From positions 3,596,001-3,660,000 of the forward strand of contig NZ_RAPV01000001.1 in the NCBI RefSeq assembly GCF_003610295.1: a DNA stretch of 64,000 bases, in the 5' to 3' direction. Position 1 is the stretch's first letter. Every line of letters begins with the position of its first letter. A model generated the notes under the pieces. That model ran no database searches, was not told the DNA's origin, and saw nothing but the letters and a program-made list of their open reading frames with translations. The DNA is from Paraburkholderia sp. BL23I1N1 (GTDB taxonomy: Bacteria > Pseudomonadota > Gammaproteobacteria > Burkholderiales > Burkholderiaceae). Position numbers and translations under genes: made by a program. Shown here piece by piece: positions 17,579-25,596 of the stretch.

Positions 17579-17653
17579 CAACATCGATGGCGCTGCCCGG
17601 CAGGCCTGCGCGGGGAAGCCCCCACCTTGTCCGCTGTAGCGAATTGCCCGCCT

Positions 17654-17962
17654 CTACAGAGTGGGCACTCGCTCAAAGTAGTCAAAGCGGGCAAATGGCG
17701 GCTGCACCTCGGTCACCTCGAGCTTGTCGACCAGCGCTGCAGACATCCCCTCGCTCAACTAGGCGCACATGTCGGCAAGCTGCTCGGGTGAGCCCTGCAG
17801 CATCGTTTCTACCGAACCGTCCAATCGGTTGCGCACCCAGCCGGTGACGCCGAGCGCTTGCGCCCGGCGTACGCAGGCTTCCCTATAGCCGATACCCTGC
17901 ACCTGCCCGAGTACTCGAACGAGCCGAGTCTCAAGCGTCCCGTCATCGTTGTTGGTTTCCAT
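17654..17962 (-). pseudogene. Acylphosphatase gene interrupted by an in-frame TAG
   Basis: Translation from ATG 17962 gives a clear acylphosphatase: VRVLGQVQGIGYREACVRRA with the catalytic Arg, and GWVRNRLDGSVE with the catalytic Asn. A TAG stands at codon 68 (17759-17761). The same frame continues after it as LSEGMSAALVDKLEV and ends at TAG 17654-17656, giving 102 codons, the normal family length. The stop replaces a position that is often Trp in this family (W to amber is a one-base change). Acylphosphatases hydrolyse acyl phosphates; the truncated 67-residue product would lack the last helix and strand. This is the second in-frame TAG within 2.4 kb. Confidence 0.7.
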
Positions 17963-18020
17963 GCGTGTAGTTCTCGCAAAGTGTTCACGCAGCTTCGCCG
18001 TTCAGTGAAGTGGCCCAGTT

Positions 18021-19778
18021 CTATGAGCGCCGCATGACATCCGCCAGGTCTTCAAGCGACAGCGGTTTGGTGAGATGGCTGTCAAATACCCGTTCGTCAG
18101 TCTCGAGTCTGCTGGCAGCATCGGTATAGCCCGTTAATGCAACCAGCTTCGTCTGGGAGCACTGGGCCCGAAGGCGAAGCAGTTGTGCAAGCTCAACGCC
18201 ATCCATGCCGGGCATCGTGATGTCAATCAGGGTAATGTCCGGAGTAAATGATTCCACTATCGAGAGCGCGTCGGGTCCGCTCTGTGCCCGCTTCACCTCA
18301 TGCCCCTCGAGCTCCAGCAACGTAGCCAGCGCCTCCATGGTGTCCGCGTTGTCGTCGACAAGGAGGATACGACTCGGCGCCATCGGGCGTGTCGCGGTCA
18401 CGACGGGCTCGCCGGCGCTTTCGCAAACGATGGGAAGCTGCACAGCGACTTCCGTTCCTTTACCTTCGCCCTCGCTCGTAACGATAACCGTGCCGTTGTG
18501 TGCGGCAACGAGATGCTTCACGACCGCCAGTCCGATTCCGAGCCCGCCTTCTGCATGCCCGCGGGCCGACGCCGACTGGGTAAACATGTCAAAGACGTGC
18601 GGCAGCAGTGAAGATGAAATGCCCGCACCGTTGTCTCTCACCGTGATGACCGCAGTTCGGGGCGATGAGCCGCGTATCGACGCGATGCTCAGGTCCGGTG
18701 CCTCGACCGATAAAGTGATGTCGCCGCCGGGAGGCGTGTATTTCACCGCGTTCGTCAGCAGGTTCGATATGACCTGGGTGAGTCGGGCAGCGTCGGCGTG
18801 AACGGTCACCGGATAAGGCGGAACAGTGATATGCAGTCGGTGCTCGCCGTTTCTGACGTCGGCCGTCATCGCCGTCACCGCGTCGGCCACGATATCCTGG
18901 AGCAACCCGTACGATGGGCGCACGGACAGTTTGCCATGCCTTATCCGGGACGCGTCGAGCAGGTCTCCGACAAGCCGTTTCAGTATCCGCATCTGCCTGT
19001 CGGCGATGCCCAACGCAGCCAGCACAGCGGAATTGTCTGTAGCGAGTTTTCGTGCGACCGTCAGGGCGCCGTCGATGGGCGCGAGGGGATTGCGTAGTTC
19101 ATGACTCAAGGTCGCAATGAAGTCATCCTTGCGTGACTCTTCCAGGGCCAGTGCATTCCTTGCGGCCTCGGCTTCTGCCGCCCTGGCTTCCGCGTCAGCC
19201 TTCGCCCGGGTCATGGTGAGCGCCGCGCAGGTGAAGTTTGCAAGGCTGGTCAGGATTCTGCGGTCCTCCGCATCGAAAAGGTGTGCCCTGTCGTGGGACA
19301 TGACCCACAGGGTGCCCCACGGCTCAGGTTCGCCCGGAATGGGTACGACCAGTTCTTCGATAATCTCCGGAGAAACGTGTTCCAGGCAGGCGAAGTAGCG
19401 CCGGGGAAACGAAAACAGTTGCCCCGCGGCCAGTTCGAGCGTCACGGCGCTCGGGCTGTCTGCAACCGGGATGGTGGTGCCCACAGTGTCAACACAGGCG
19501 CCCGAAACCGCGACCCAACGGAACACGGGGGCGCCGTCAGCGCCGGTTTCCAGCAGCCCGATGCCCGCGCTGCCCGCATCGCACAGACTCAGTGCCATAT
19601 CGGAGAGCGTCTGCAGCATGACACCGTCCGATGACGTCAGTGCCTGTGCCAGACGGTGCATCGCGCTGCTTTCCGCAGCATGGTCGGGTGGGCGATGCGC
19701 ACGCGCGTCGAGCGCTGACGTGACGAGACACCCCGCGCGCCGTGCGCGGTCCGCTGCCGATGCAGACAGTCCGGCCAT
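18021..19778 (-). CDS. Hybrid sensor histidine kinase with GAF and receiver domains
   Basis: A 585-residue soluble sensor kinase: GAF-like N-terminal region (about 30-190), an Ala/Glu-rich coiled-coil linker (about 190-220), HisKA with the phospho-His in SHELRNPLAP (about residue 226), HATPase_c with N box NLLTNAVKYTPPGG, G boxes DNGAGI and GGLGIGLAVVKHL, and a C-terminal receiver (about 460-580) with ILLVDDN, the acceptor Asp in IDITMPGMDG and the Lys in TKPL. No membrane segments are seen, so the signal is intracellular. The ATG at 19778 has GGAGG just upstream. A single-domain response regulator diverges from it, which suggests a phosphorelay pair. Confidence 0.9.
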   Translation of the reverse strand: MAGLSASAADRARRAGCLVTSALDARAHRPPDHAAESSAMHRLAQALTSSDGVMLQTLSDMALSLCDAGSAGIGLLETGADGAPVFRWVAVSGACVDTVGTTIPVADSPSAVTLELAAGQLFSFPRRYFACLEHVSPEIIEELVVPIPGEPEPWGTLWVMSHDRAHLFDAEDRRILTSLANFTCAALTMTRAKADAEARAAEAEAARNALALEESRKDDFIATLSHELRNPLAPIDGALTVARKLATDNSAVLAALGIADRQMRILKRLVGDLLDASRIRHGKLSVRPSYGLLQDIVADAVTAMTADVRNGEHRLHITVPPYPVTVHADAARLTQVISNLLTNAVKYTPPGGDITLSVEAPDLSIASIRGSSPRTAVITVRDNGAGISSSLLPHVFDMFTQSASARGHAEGGLGIGLAVVKHLVAAHNGTVIVTSEGEGKGTEVAVQLPIVCESAGEPVVTATRPMAPSRILLVDDNADTMEALATLLELEGHEVKRAQSGPDALSIVESFTPDITLIDITMPGMDGVELAQLLRLRAQCSQTKLVALTGYTDAASRLETDERVFDSHLTKPLSLEDLADVMRRS

Positions 19779-19945
19779 ATGGCCTCCAGGTTGTAATTGG
19801 TGTGGCTGCGCGGAAGAAATTACCACGCAGAATGAATTGTAGGAACTCCATCACAAAGGCCGGTGGTAACACAGCCCTCCAGAGTGCCGACAAGTTCAGG
19901 TATGACTATTGCTGCACCACACCATCACCCCATGTGACTTTAAAC

Positions 19946-20347
19946 GTGGCACCTCAATTGGCGACCGTACTGCTCGTTGACGACGACCCGAATATTCTGC
20001 GTCCGCTTCGACAACTGGTGGAGCGGGAAGGATACCGCGTGCTTACAGCCGGGGATGGAGAGGTTGCGCTCGCGGTGGCCGCCATCGAGAGTCCGGGTCT
20101 GATTGTGACCGACTGGATGATGCCGCGCGTGGACGGCGTCGAACTGTGCCGGCGCTTGAAGGGCGACACCGCGACGGCCGACATTCCGGTCGTCATGCTG
20201 TCGGCCGCGCTACCGCCCGAACCAGAGGAGCCGCTATGGGATGTGCTGTTGCTCAAGCCGGCCCCCATAGGTCGGTTGATAAATGCGATTCATAGCCTGC
20301 TCGACGGAGCGCCCCCGGAAGTACCGGGGCGGAAGTCCAGCCACTAA
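19946..20347 (+). CDS. Single-domain response regulator
   Basis: A 133-residue stand-alone receiver domain. It has the acidic pocket VDDDP (residues 12-14), phospho-acceptor Asp56 in IVTDWMMPRVDG, the conserved Ser/Thr region VVMLSA and Lys104 in LLLKPAP. No output domain is present. The start is uncertain: GTG at 19946 (VAPQLATVLLVDDDP) and GTG at 19934 are both in frame, while longer frames overlap the divergent kinase gene. It probably receives phosphoryl groups from the adjacent hybrid kinase. Confidence 0.8.
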   Translation: MAPQLATVLLVDDDPNILRPLRQLVEREGYRVLTAGDGEVALAVAAIESPGLIVTDWMMPRVDGVELCRRLKGDTATADIPVVMLSAALPPEPEEPLWDVLLLKPAPIGRLINAIHSLLDGAPPEVPGRKSSH

Positions 20348-20540
20348 CATTCGATATTGGGTTCCCGTCATTTGAACGGTAGGTGGATTCGGTCCTGATG
20401 CCGCGAATCTTCTTTCAGACGTTCTTTCTGGAACGCCATGGGCCGTGTGCGTTGCTGCTGGTTGCGTTTGTGCGACCAGACTTCATACTTGATTTCCGAC
20501 TTCAGGTTATGCAGGTGTCCGTCTTGGTTCAAGGGTAGTG

Positions 20541-20756
20541 ATGAGCGAGGTTGTGTTGAATTCCACCATTACGTGCCCCGCGTGCGGACATAGGAAAGAT
20601 GAGTTGATGCCCACCGACGCCTGTGTGTGGTTTTACGAATGCGAGCATTGCAAGACAGTGCTTAGACCGAAATCCGGTGACTGCTGCGTGTACTGCTCAT
20701 ATGGCACCAACGGGTGTCCGCCGAAGCAGCAGTCTGGCCCTTCCTGTGCGGACTAA
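20541..20756 (+). CDS. GDCCVxC domain small Cys-rich protein
   Basis: A 71-residue protein with two CxxC pairs (TCPACGHRK and CEHCK) followed by GDCCVYCSYGTNGCPP, the hallmark of the GDCCVxC family, some members of which are selenoproteins in other bacteria. The N-terminal Cys pairs suggest metal binding and a redox or metal-trafficking role, but no function is established to my knowledge. AAGGG at 20531-20535 precedes the ATG. It follows the response regulator by about 190 bases. Confidence 0.85.
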   Translation: MSEVVLNSTITCPACGHRKDELMPTDACVWFYECEHCKTVLRPKSGDCCVYCSYGTNGCPPKQQSGPSCAD

Positions 20757-21268
20757 GGCTTCGCAGACGGTTTGCTCGAAGTTTGTCCTGATACGGCGGT
20801 TACGGCCGCCGTCGTGGATAACTTGCCGTTCGTGCGCGGGCGGACGCGATTCCCTGGGGATATCTGGCCAAAGCGTTGTTCAACAACTTTCGGCCGAGCA
20901 GCGGGTATCGCTGGTTTGGTTTGTCCCGAGCGTTTATGGGCCGACGGCCGCACGAATCTATCGCCGCGATAGCTGGCATGTGAGATTCTCTTGCGCGTGC
21001 GCGTGCGCGTGCGCGTTTCAAAAATTTAGATGACGCACGGGCTAAAGCCATTCGCTAGATATGTCTTTACATCTTCTTCAATCGAAGACTTCTTCTGACA
21101 TATAAAGCCATAAGTTGCATGGGACTCTTTTAACGGGTGACCTCCACAGGAGCGGGGTCTCTCGTGAGCAAGACTCAGAGCAGGAAAGAGGTGCCCAGCG
21201 ATAAAAGCGACACTGAATGAGGCGAGCAGCGAAACGTTCGTTCGGGCATCGACAAAAGTTGAATTCGA
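20757..21268. other. Gap holding a GCGCGT microsatellite and no recognised gene
   Basis: 512 bases between the Cys-rich protein and the small leftward genes. Its only marked feature is four tandem GCGCGT units at 20993-21016, alternating purine-pyrimidine. The few open frames lack protein-like composition. Confidence 0.45.
20993..21016. repeat. (GCGCGT)4 tandem repeat
   Basis: Four perfect 6-base units in a row. The strictly alternating purine-pyrimidine tract could adopt Z-DNA and is prone to slippage. It is not inside a gene. Confidence 0.85.
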
Positions 21269-21487
21269 CTACCCGTGGCAATCAATCCAGGCCGGCGTCC
21301 ACGCAAGTCCAACATGCCGCGCTTCATCCTCGGTATCGAAATGACCAAGGATTCCCGAAGTCTCAACGAGACTGTTGTTTTGGGTAATAGTCCCACCAGC
21401 CGTGTACCGCTCGGGCAGCAGGATATCCTCCTGCTGAATGATAGCGTGGCCCCACACGCCGCATCCCTTATAGCGCTCCGATTCCAC
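21269..21487 (-). CDS. Small conserved protein (DUF6723-like), GTG start
   Basis: A 72-residue protein ending HFDTEDEARHVGLAWTPAWIDCHG, a pattern I associate with a small Burkholderiales family (probably DUF6723: aromatic strands followed by a DxxEEA..GLAWA.AWID helix). The GTG start at 21487 shares its G with the TAG stop of the upstream secreted-protein gene, so the two are translationally coupled. The function is unknown. Confidence 0.55.
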   Translation of the reverse strand: MESERYKGCGVWGHAIIQQEDILLPERYTAGGTITQNNSLVETSGILGHFDTEDEARHVGLAWTPAWIDCHG

Positions 21488-21837
21488 TAGCGCGTCACCT
21501 CAACTGATGCGCGGCGGGAATCGACGCGGATGATGTTGCCCTCGGGAGTTATCTGCCGCGGAATGTCCATTATGTCCGGTGCCTTGGCTCGTAAGGTCTC
21601 TGGCGTGGAGCGCTGCTTCGACGCGAGCTTCGCAACGGACGCGGAAGTTTGGAGGGAACGGACCTTCACGGTGTGGGGCGCAGCATGATGACGCTTCCGT
21701 TGTTTATGTGCGGTCTTCACGTGATACATCGCTCCGCGCGCTTCTGGCGGATTCCAGATTTCGAGGTACCGCTCACCGGCCGACACAGTCGAAGTGGCAG
21801 TCAGCAGAAGTGCAGCGATACCCAGAAATCGAAGCAT
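21487..21837 (-). CDS. Small secreted protein of unknown function
   Basis: A 116-residue protein with a signal peptide MLRFLGIAALLLTATSTVSAG, probably cleaved after VSA, followed by a basic, His/Lys-rich middle (KTAHKQRKRHH) and a C-terminal half with IPRQITPEGNIIRVDSRR. The ATG at 21837 matches the signal peptide start. It is the first gene of a two-gene unit with the DUF6723-like protein. I do not recognise the family beyond its periplasmic or secreted nature. Confidence 0.6.
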   Translation of the reverse strand: MLRFLGIAALLLTATSTVSAGERYLEIWNPPEARGAMYHVKTAHKQRKRHHAAPHTVKVRSLQTSASVAKLASKQRSTPETLRAKAPDIMDIPRQITPEGNIIRVDSRRASVEVTR

Positions 21838-21864
21838 ATGCTCTCCGTGTGTCTGCATGCCGGC

Positions 21865-22143
21865 TTAAGCCACGCAGGATTGTGTCGTACCAATGCACGA
21901 GCCGTCGCAGCCATTGCAGTGGTGGCGGTTGCGCAAGGCGCGGTCAGCGCGCCAGACATTTGTTGCCGCTGGCGTCGTGGTGCCCACCGGGTGACCATTT
22001 TCGCACGCGTGGAACGTCGGTTCCTCCGCCTTGCCGAGACGGATGGCTTCATCGATTTCCCGCTCGCCAAACGCCGCTTTCATTTCTGCGACGAACACTG
22101 CAATTTCCGGCATCGGATGGTTGCCGGGCTTGTGCACGTGCAT
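21865..22143 (-). CDS. Hypothetical protein with C-terminal Cys motif
   Basis: A 92-residue frame with KPGNHPMPEIAVFVAEMKAAF at the N-terminus and HHCNGCDGSCIG near the end. The pattern of an acidic/hydrophobic N-terminal helix and a Cys-Asn-Gly-Cys cluster looks like a real protein and the middle reads smoothly. Its 5' end overlaps, in another frame, the ClC fragment, so the original start may have been lost when the two were joined. Confidence 0.45.
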   Translation of the reverse strand: MHVHKPGNHPMPEIAVFVAEMKAAFGEREIDEAIRLGKAEEPTFHACENGHPVGTTTPAATNVWRADRALRNRHHCNGCDGSCIGTTQSCVA

Positions 22144-22573
22144 ATCGGCCGGAAAAACTCCATAGCCATCGAGCCTTCACGACCTATGGAGCCGCCGCTG
22201 GCGATGGTGAAAAGGGACGAGATACAGCGCCAAATGCTTTGCCAGATTGGCACAACGCCGCTACCACAGGTCACCGCCTCGGCACCTTCCGCTGGACGCC
22301 GGCCGGCAAGGGCAAGGCAAATCCCGGCAACAAGTCCCCCGAGCGTTGGTAAAGCCATGCGCATCTGCCAAGGCATTCCACGCGCCATCTCCACGAGGTT
22401 AGTGGAGGTTGCGCCGAAAGACTTCTACAGCAGCTCAATGCTTTCTCTGATGCCGGCGGTCGCAGGGCACCCGCAACGCCGACCACAACACCCCACATAA
22501 AGGTTGTGCCCGGCGCCGACCGCCAGCGGTCAAAGCGAAAGCCTATGCGACCGTCAAAGAGAGTGCGCGGCAT
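22080..22573 (-). pseudogene. Broken ClC chloride channel fragment
   Basis: Two frames together read as the N-terminal third of a ClC-type chloride channel. The first (from 22573) has DRWRSAPGTTFMWGVVVGVAGAL, the first helix of the family. After a frame change comes MEMARGMPWQMRMALPTLGG, then the diagnostic selectivity-filter motif SGGSIGREGSM, after which the similarity stops. The rest of the roughly 400-residue channel is absent and the downstream end merges with the Cys-motif protein gene. This is a deletion remnant plus at least one frameshift. Confidence 0.65.
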
Positions 22574-22669
22574 GATATTTCATATGACAAAAGATACATG
22601 CCCTGCGGTTTTCCGGACTTCGGAAGCGTTGTGAAATCAGTTTGCTGTGCGACCTGGGGCAATCGCCTG

Positions 22670-22720
22670 TTGACACAGGGAATTTTGAATTCATAGACTG
22701 CGTGCAACGATGTACACATA
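22670..22720 (+). promoter_or_regulatory. Promoter and 19-bp operator of the first binding-protein gene
   Basis: TTGACA (22670-22675), an 18-base spacer and TAGACT (22694-22699), followed directly by GTGCAACGATGTACACATA (22702-22720). Read on the other strand this is TATGTGTACATCGTTGCAC, 18 of 19 bases identical to a site in the transporter promoter at 28926-28944. The spacer also shares the string GAATTTTGA with that promoter. The inner TATGT-N2-ACATA is a dyad of the kind bound by GntR/FCD repressors. The match is seen; the regulator is inferred. Confidence 0.65.
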
Positions 22721-22787
22721 TGGGCGCACAAAGCTGTGTGGTATGCGTGCATGCGCTCGCAGTCTTACCCCTAAACGGAGATTCAAA

Positions 22788-23618
22788 ATGCTCAAGCTGT
22801 CCCGATTTTCGCTTCGCGCAATCGCGTCGTTCGCAATTGTTGGTTTTGCGGTCGCCAGCGCCCCGGTACACGCCGACGACTCCTGGCAGAGTGTGAAAAA
22901 AGCGGGCGTTCTCCGCTGCGGTGCGGCAGTCGCGCCTCCGTATGTCATGCGCGACCCAAAAACCGGCGAGTACAGCGGTTTCTTTTCTGACCTGTGCCGC
23001 GACTTCGGGCAGAAGGTCTTGAAAGTGAAGGTTGAATTCGTCGATACCACCTGGGACAACATCGTCGCGGGCCTGCAGTCAGATAAATGGGATTTGTCCA
23101 TGGCGTTGAACGACACGCCAGAGCGTGAAAAAGCAGTCTCGTTTTCGTCGCCGGTGACGCCGTACAATGTTTCGTTCGCGTACAACAAGAACAATCCCAA
23201 GATTCCCAAGGGTGCCAAGGGCGTGTCCGATTTCGACAAGCCGGGCGTGACGGTTGCCGTGATGTCCGGGTCTGCACAGGACAAAGCAATTTCGGCTTTG
23301 CTGAAGCAAGCTCAGATAATGCGGCTGCCAGGTAACGACGACACGCGCATGGCGTTAATGTCCAAACGTGCTGACCTTCTGGCTGATGCCAACATCACCA
23401 ACATGCTTCTGACGGAGTCACACCCGGACTGGGCCGGCGCAATCCAGCCGACTCCCCCAATCGCGCAGCAGGAGGTCGCTTTCGGCGTGCGTAAAGACAC
23501 GACGGCCAGTGACATGCAGGTGCTAAATTCGTTTATCAACGACCAGGTCAAAAGCGGCTCCGTCGACAAGTTGGTCAAGTCGTCCGTGCAACAAATGCTT
23601 GCTGCAACGGCCAAGTAG
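22788..23618 (+). CDS. Amino-acid-type ABC periplasmic binding protein (copy 1)
   Basis: A 276-residue family 3 solute-binding protein. The signal peptide MLKLSRFSLRAIASFAIVGF is cleaved near VHADD, followed by WQSVKKAGVLRCGAAVAPPY and the SBP_bac_3 pattern GFFSDLCRDFG...WDNIVAGLQSDKWDLSMALNDTPER, where the Arg after the TP contacts the ligand carboxylate in this family. GGAG precedes the ATG at 22788. It is about 64% like the convergent copy at 23756-24589 by eye. The transporter genes it should feed lie 6 kb to the right under a promoter with the same operator. The ligand is unknown; an amino acid or betaine is likely. Confidence 0.9.
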   Translation: MLKLSRFSLRAIASFAIVGFAVASAPVHADDSWQSVKKAGVLRCGAAVAPPYVMRDPKTGEYSGFFSDLCRDFGQKVLKVKVEFVDTTWDNIVAGLQSDKWDLSMALNDTPEREKAVSFSSPVTPYNVSFAYNKNNPKIPKGAKGVSDFDKPGVTVAVMSGSAQDKAISALLKQAQIMRLPGNDDTRMALMSKRADLLADANITNMLLTESHPDWAGAIQPTPPIAQQEVAFGVRKDTTASDMQVLNSFINDQVKSGSVDKLVKSSVQQMLAATAK

Positions 23619-23713
23619 GAAGTCGACCGCGGTCGGTAGGCTCGCCGCGAAGCAGTTGCGAGCCAGTCACCGACCCTTTCCAGTCCAGAATCATTCCGTC
23701 GCCGTGATGCCAA

Positions 23714-23743
23714 GGCTGGTCCGTTCACATGGACGGACCAGCC
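23714..23743. terminator. Bidirectional terminator between convergent binding-protein genes
   Basis: A perfect 11-bp stem GGCTGGTCCGT/ACGGACCAGCC with an 8-base loop, midway between the two convergent stop codons. The placement fits a shared hairpin terminator; the T runs are weak. Confidence 0.75.
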
Positions 23744-23755
23744 GGCATTGCAGCC

Positions 23756-24589
23756 TCACTTTGCTGCTTCCAGCATCTGCTGGATTGCCCCCTTCACGAG
23801 TTTGTCGACCTGGCCCGTCTTGACCTGCTGTTCAATGAAAGTATTGAGCACAGCAACGTCAGCCGCTGGGGTGTCTTTTCGGATTCCGAAGGCGACATCC
23901 TGGTGCGCGAGCGGCGGATTCGGATTGAAGCTGGCAGCCCAGTCCGGATGGGCTTGCGTCAGTAGCATGTTCGTGATGCTCGGGTCCGCCACCATGTCCA
24001 CACGCCGGGATAGCAAGGCGAGTCGCACTTCATCGTCGCCCGGCAACCGGACGATGTTAGCCTGCTTGAGTGCTGCGCTAATCGCCTTGTCCGCCGCCGT
24101 TCCAGACATGACCGCAACGGTCACATCTTTTCGGTCCATGTCCGCCAGCGTCTTGACCCCGTTCGCAAACTTCGGATTCTTCTTGTTGTAGGCGAACGAA
24201 ACGGTGTAATCAATAGCCGGCTTCGAGAAGCTGATGGCTTCGCGGCGTGCAGGCGTGTCGTTGAGTGCAAGCGACAGGTCCCATTTCTCGGACTGCAGGC
24301 CAGCGACGATGTTGTCCCACGTCGTGTTGACGAACTCGACTTTGACCTTCAAAACGTTCTCGCCAAACTCCCGGCACAACTCGCTGAAGAAGCCGTTGTA
24401 CTTCCCGGTCGCCGGGTCGCGCATGACATATGGAGGGGCTGTAGCCGCGCCGCAACGCAGCACGCCGGCCTTCTTCACGCTCTGCCAGACGGCAGTATCG
24501 TCAGCCCTCGCAAAAGGGCTATGCAAGGAAATCGCTGCCAGGAGCGCCGCGAACGCGACGCCGATAATCGAGGGGGAAGTGCGTAGCAT
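23756..24589 (-). CDS. Amino-acid-type ABC periplasmic binding protein (copy 2)
   Basis: A 277-residue family 3 solute-binding protein, paralogous to the copy at 22788. It has a signal peptide (MLRTSPSIIGVAFAALLAAI, cleaved near FARAD), WQSVKKAGVLRCGAATAPPY, and WDNIVAGLQSEKWDLSLALNDTPARR. GGAGG precedes the ATG at 24589. The two copies face each other across a hairpin terminator. Having two diverged binding proteins suggests that one transporter serves two related ligands. The promoter region holds a GTTGCAC half-site but not the full operator of copy 1. Confidence 0.9.
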   Translation of the reverse strand: MLRTSPSIIGVAFAALLAAISLHSPFARADDTAVWQSVKKAGVLRCGAATAPPYVMRDPATGKYNGFFSELCREFGENVLKVKVEFVNTTWDNIVAGLQSEKWDLSLALNDTPARREAISFSKPAIDYTVSFAYNKKNPKFANGVKTLADMDRKDVTVAVMSGTAADKAISAALKQANIVRLPGDDEVRLALLSRRVDMVADPSITNMLLTQAHPDWAASFNPNPPLAHQDVAFGIRKDTPAADVAVLNTFIEQQVKTGQVDKLVKGAIQQMLEAAK

Positions 24590-24780
24590 TACAGCCTCCG
24601 GGAGACTCGTCGTCTTCGAAAATTCTGCCAACAATGATGTTGCACAGAACAGGTTTGAAACGTGGGTGTAACTGTAGTATTCCTAACATTGTGTGAATCA
24701 TTTTTGCTGCTATCGCCCGGTCCTTCCCTTTACGGGAGAGGCCGGACGCGAATCAGATAACATTGACCTGGTTCACCATC

Positions 24781-25506
24781 TCACGGAACATAGACAGATT
24801 GGCCCAGGTCGATGGCCGCTATCTGGTCGGTTCGCATGAACTGCAGAAAGCTCTCCCGAAACTGTCGCGTCTGGTCAAGTGCGAGATTGTCCGCAAGGTC
24901 GGGCTCACCAGAGCGAACGGCCTTGAGCATCAGGTCGTGCTGCTGGTACAACTGGGTCGCCAGGTGCGACTTGCCGAGATGCTCGATGTGAAGGTTGAAC
25001 ATACGTCGCCGCTCGTCCAGCAAACGCTCGTAGAACGCCGCCAGATATGGATTGCGACCTGCACGTGCGACAGCCATATTGCATGACTTGTTTGCCGCTG
25101 AAACCAGCAGATAATCTTCCGTCGCAATACACTCAAGCAGATATCCGTTCGTTGACGCCATTGCCTCCAAATCATCGTCTGTCCGGTTTTCTGCGGCGAG
25201 TCTGCAGTTCAGACGGTGGGCTACGCCAAGCGCTTCCACGTACTTGGGGAAAGCCTCAAGGTCGATAGGCGAAACAATGGTGCTTCTGTTTGACAGCACG
25301 GCGGCCAGACCGTCCCCAACGAGTCGTATCAGCGCCTCCCTGATAGGTGAACGGGAGAGCTGAAACCGGTCAGCAAGGGTCGCCTCGTCGAGAAGTCGTC
25401 CCGGGCGCTGGACAAGATTCAGAATCTCGTCGCGCAAGGTGTCGTATACAACTTTTGAGCTCGGCCCCTTACCGCGGCGGTCGTCGTCGTTCACGTTGCT
25501 ATTCAT
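24781..25506 (-). CDS. GntR-family regulator with FCD domain (copy 1)
   Basis: A 241-residue FadR-like regulator: N-terminal winged helix (about residues 18-80) with the family signature DEATLADRFQLSRSPIREALIRL, and an all-helical FCD effector domain that includes the metal-binding His positions around RMFNLHIEHL and QHDLMLKAV. It is paralogous to the regulator at 37055, with matching segments throughout. It lies 90 bases downstream of the sulfatase gene on the same strand and is probably co-transcribed with it. Candidate targets are the dyads in the sulfatase/porin gap or the 19-bp operators; which is whose cannot be decided here. Confidence 0.88.
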   Translation of the reverse strand: MNSNVNDDDRRGKGPSSKVVYDTLRDEILNLVQRPGRLLDEATLADRFQLSRSPIREALIRLVGDGLAAVLSNRSTIVSPIDLEAFPKYVEALGVAHRLNCRLAAENRTDDDLEAMASTNGYLLECIATEDYLLVSAANKSCNMAVARAGRNPYLAAFYERLLDERRRMFNLHIEHLGKSHLATQLYQQHDLMLKAVRSGEPDLADNLALDQTRQFRESFLQFMRTDQIAAIDLGQSVYVP

Positions 25507-25596
25507 TTGGTCACAGATTCCTGGCGAAGCAGTGCAGCGCGAGCGCTGGCTTCGAATCTTCGAACGGGGAGCGACGGGCGCAATCCACTCTTCGAC

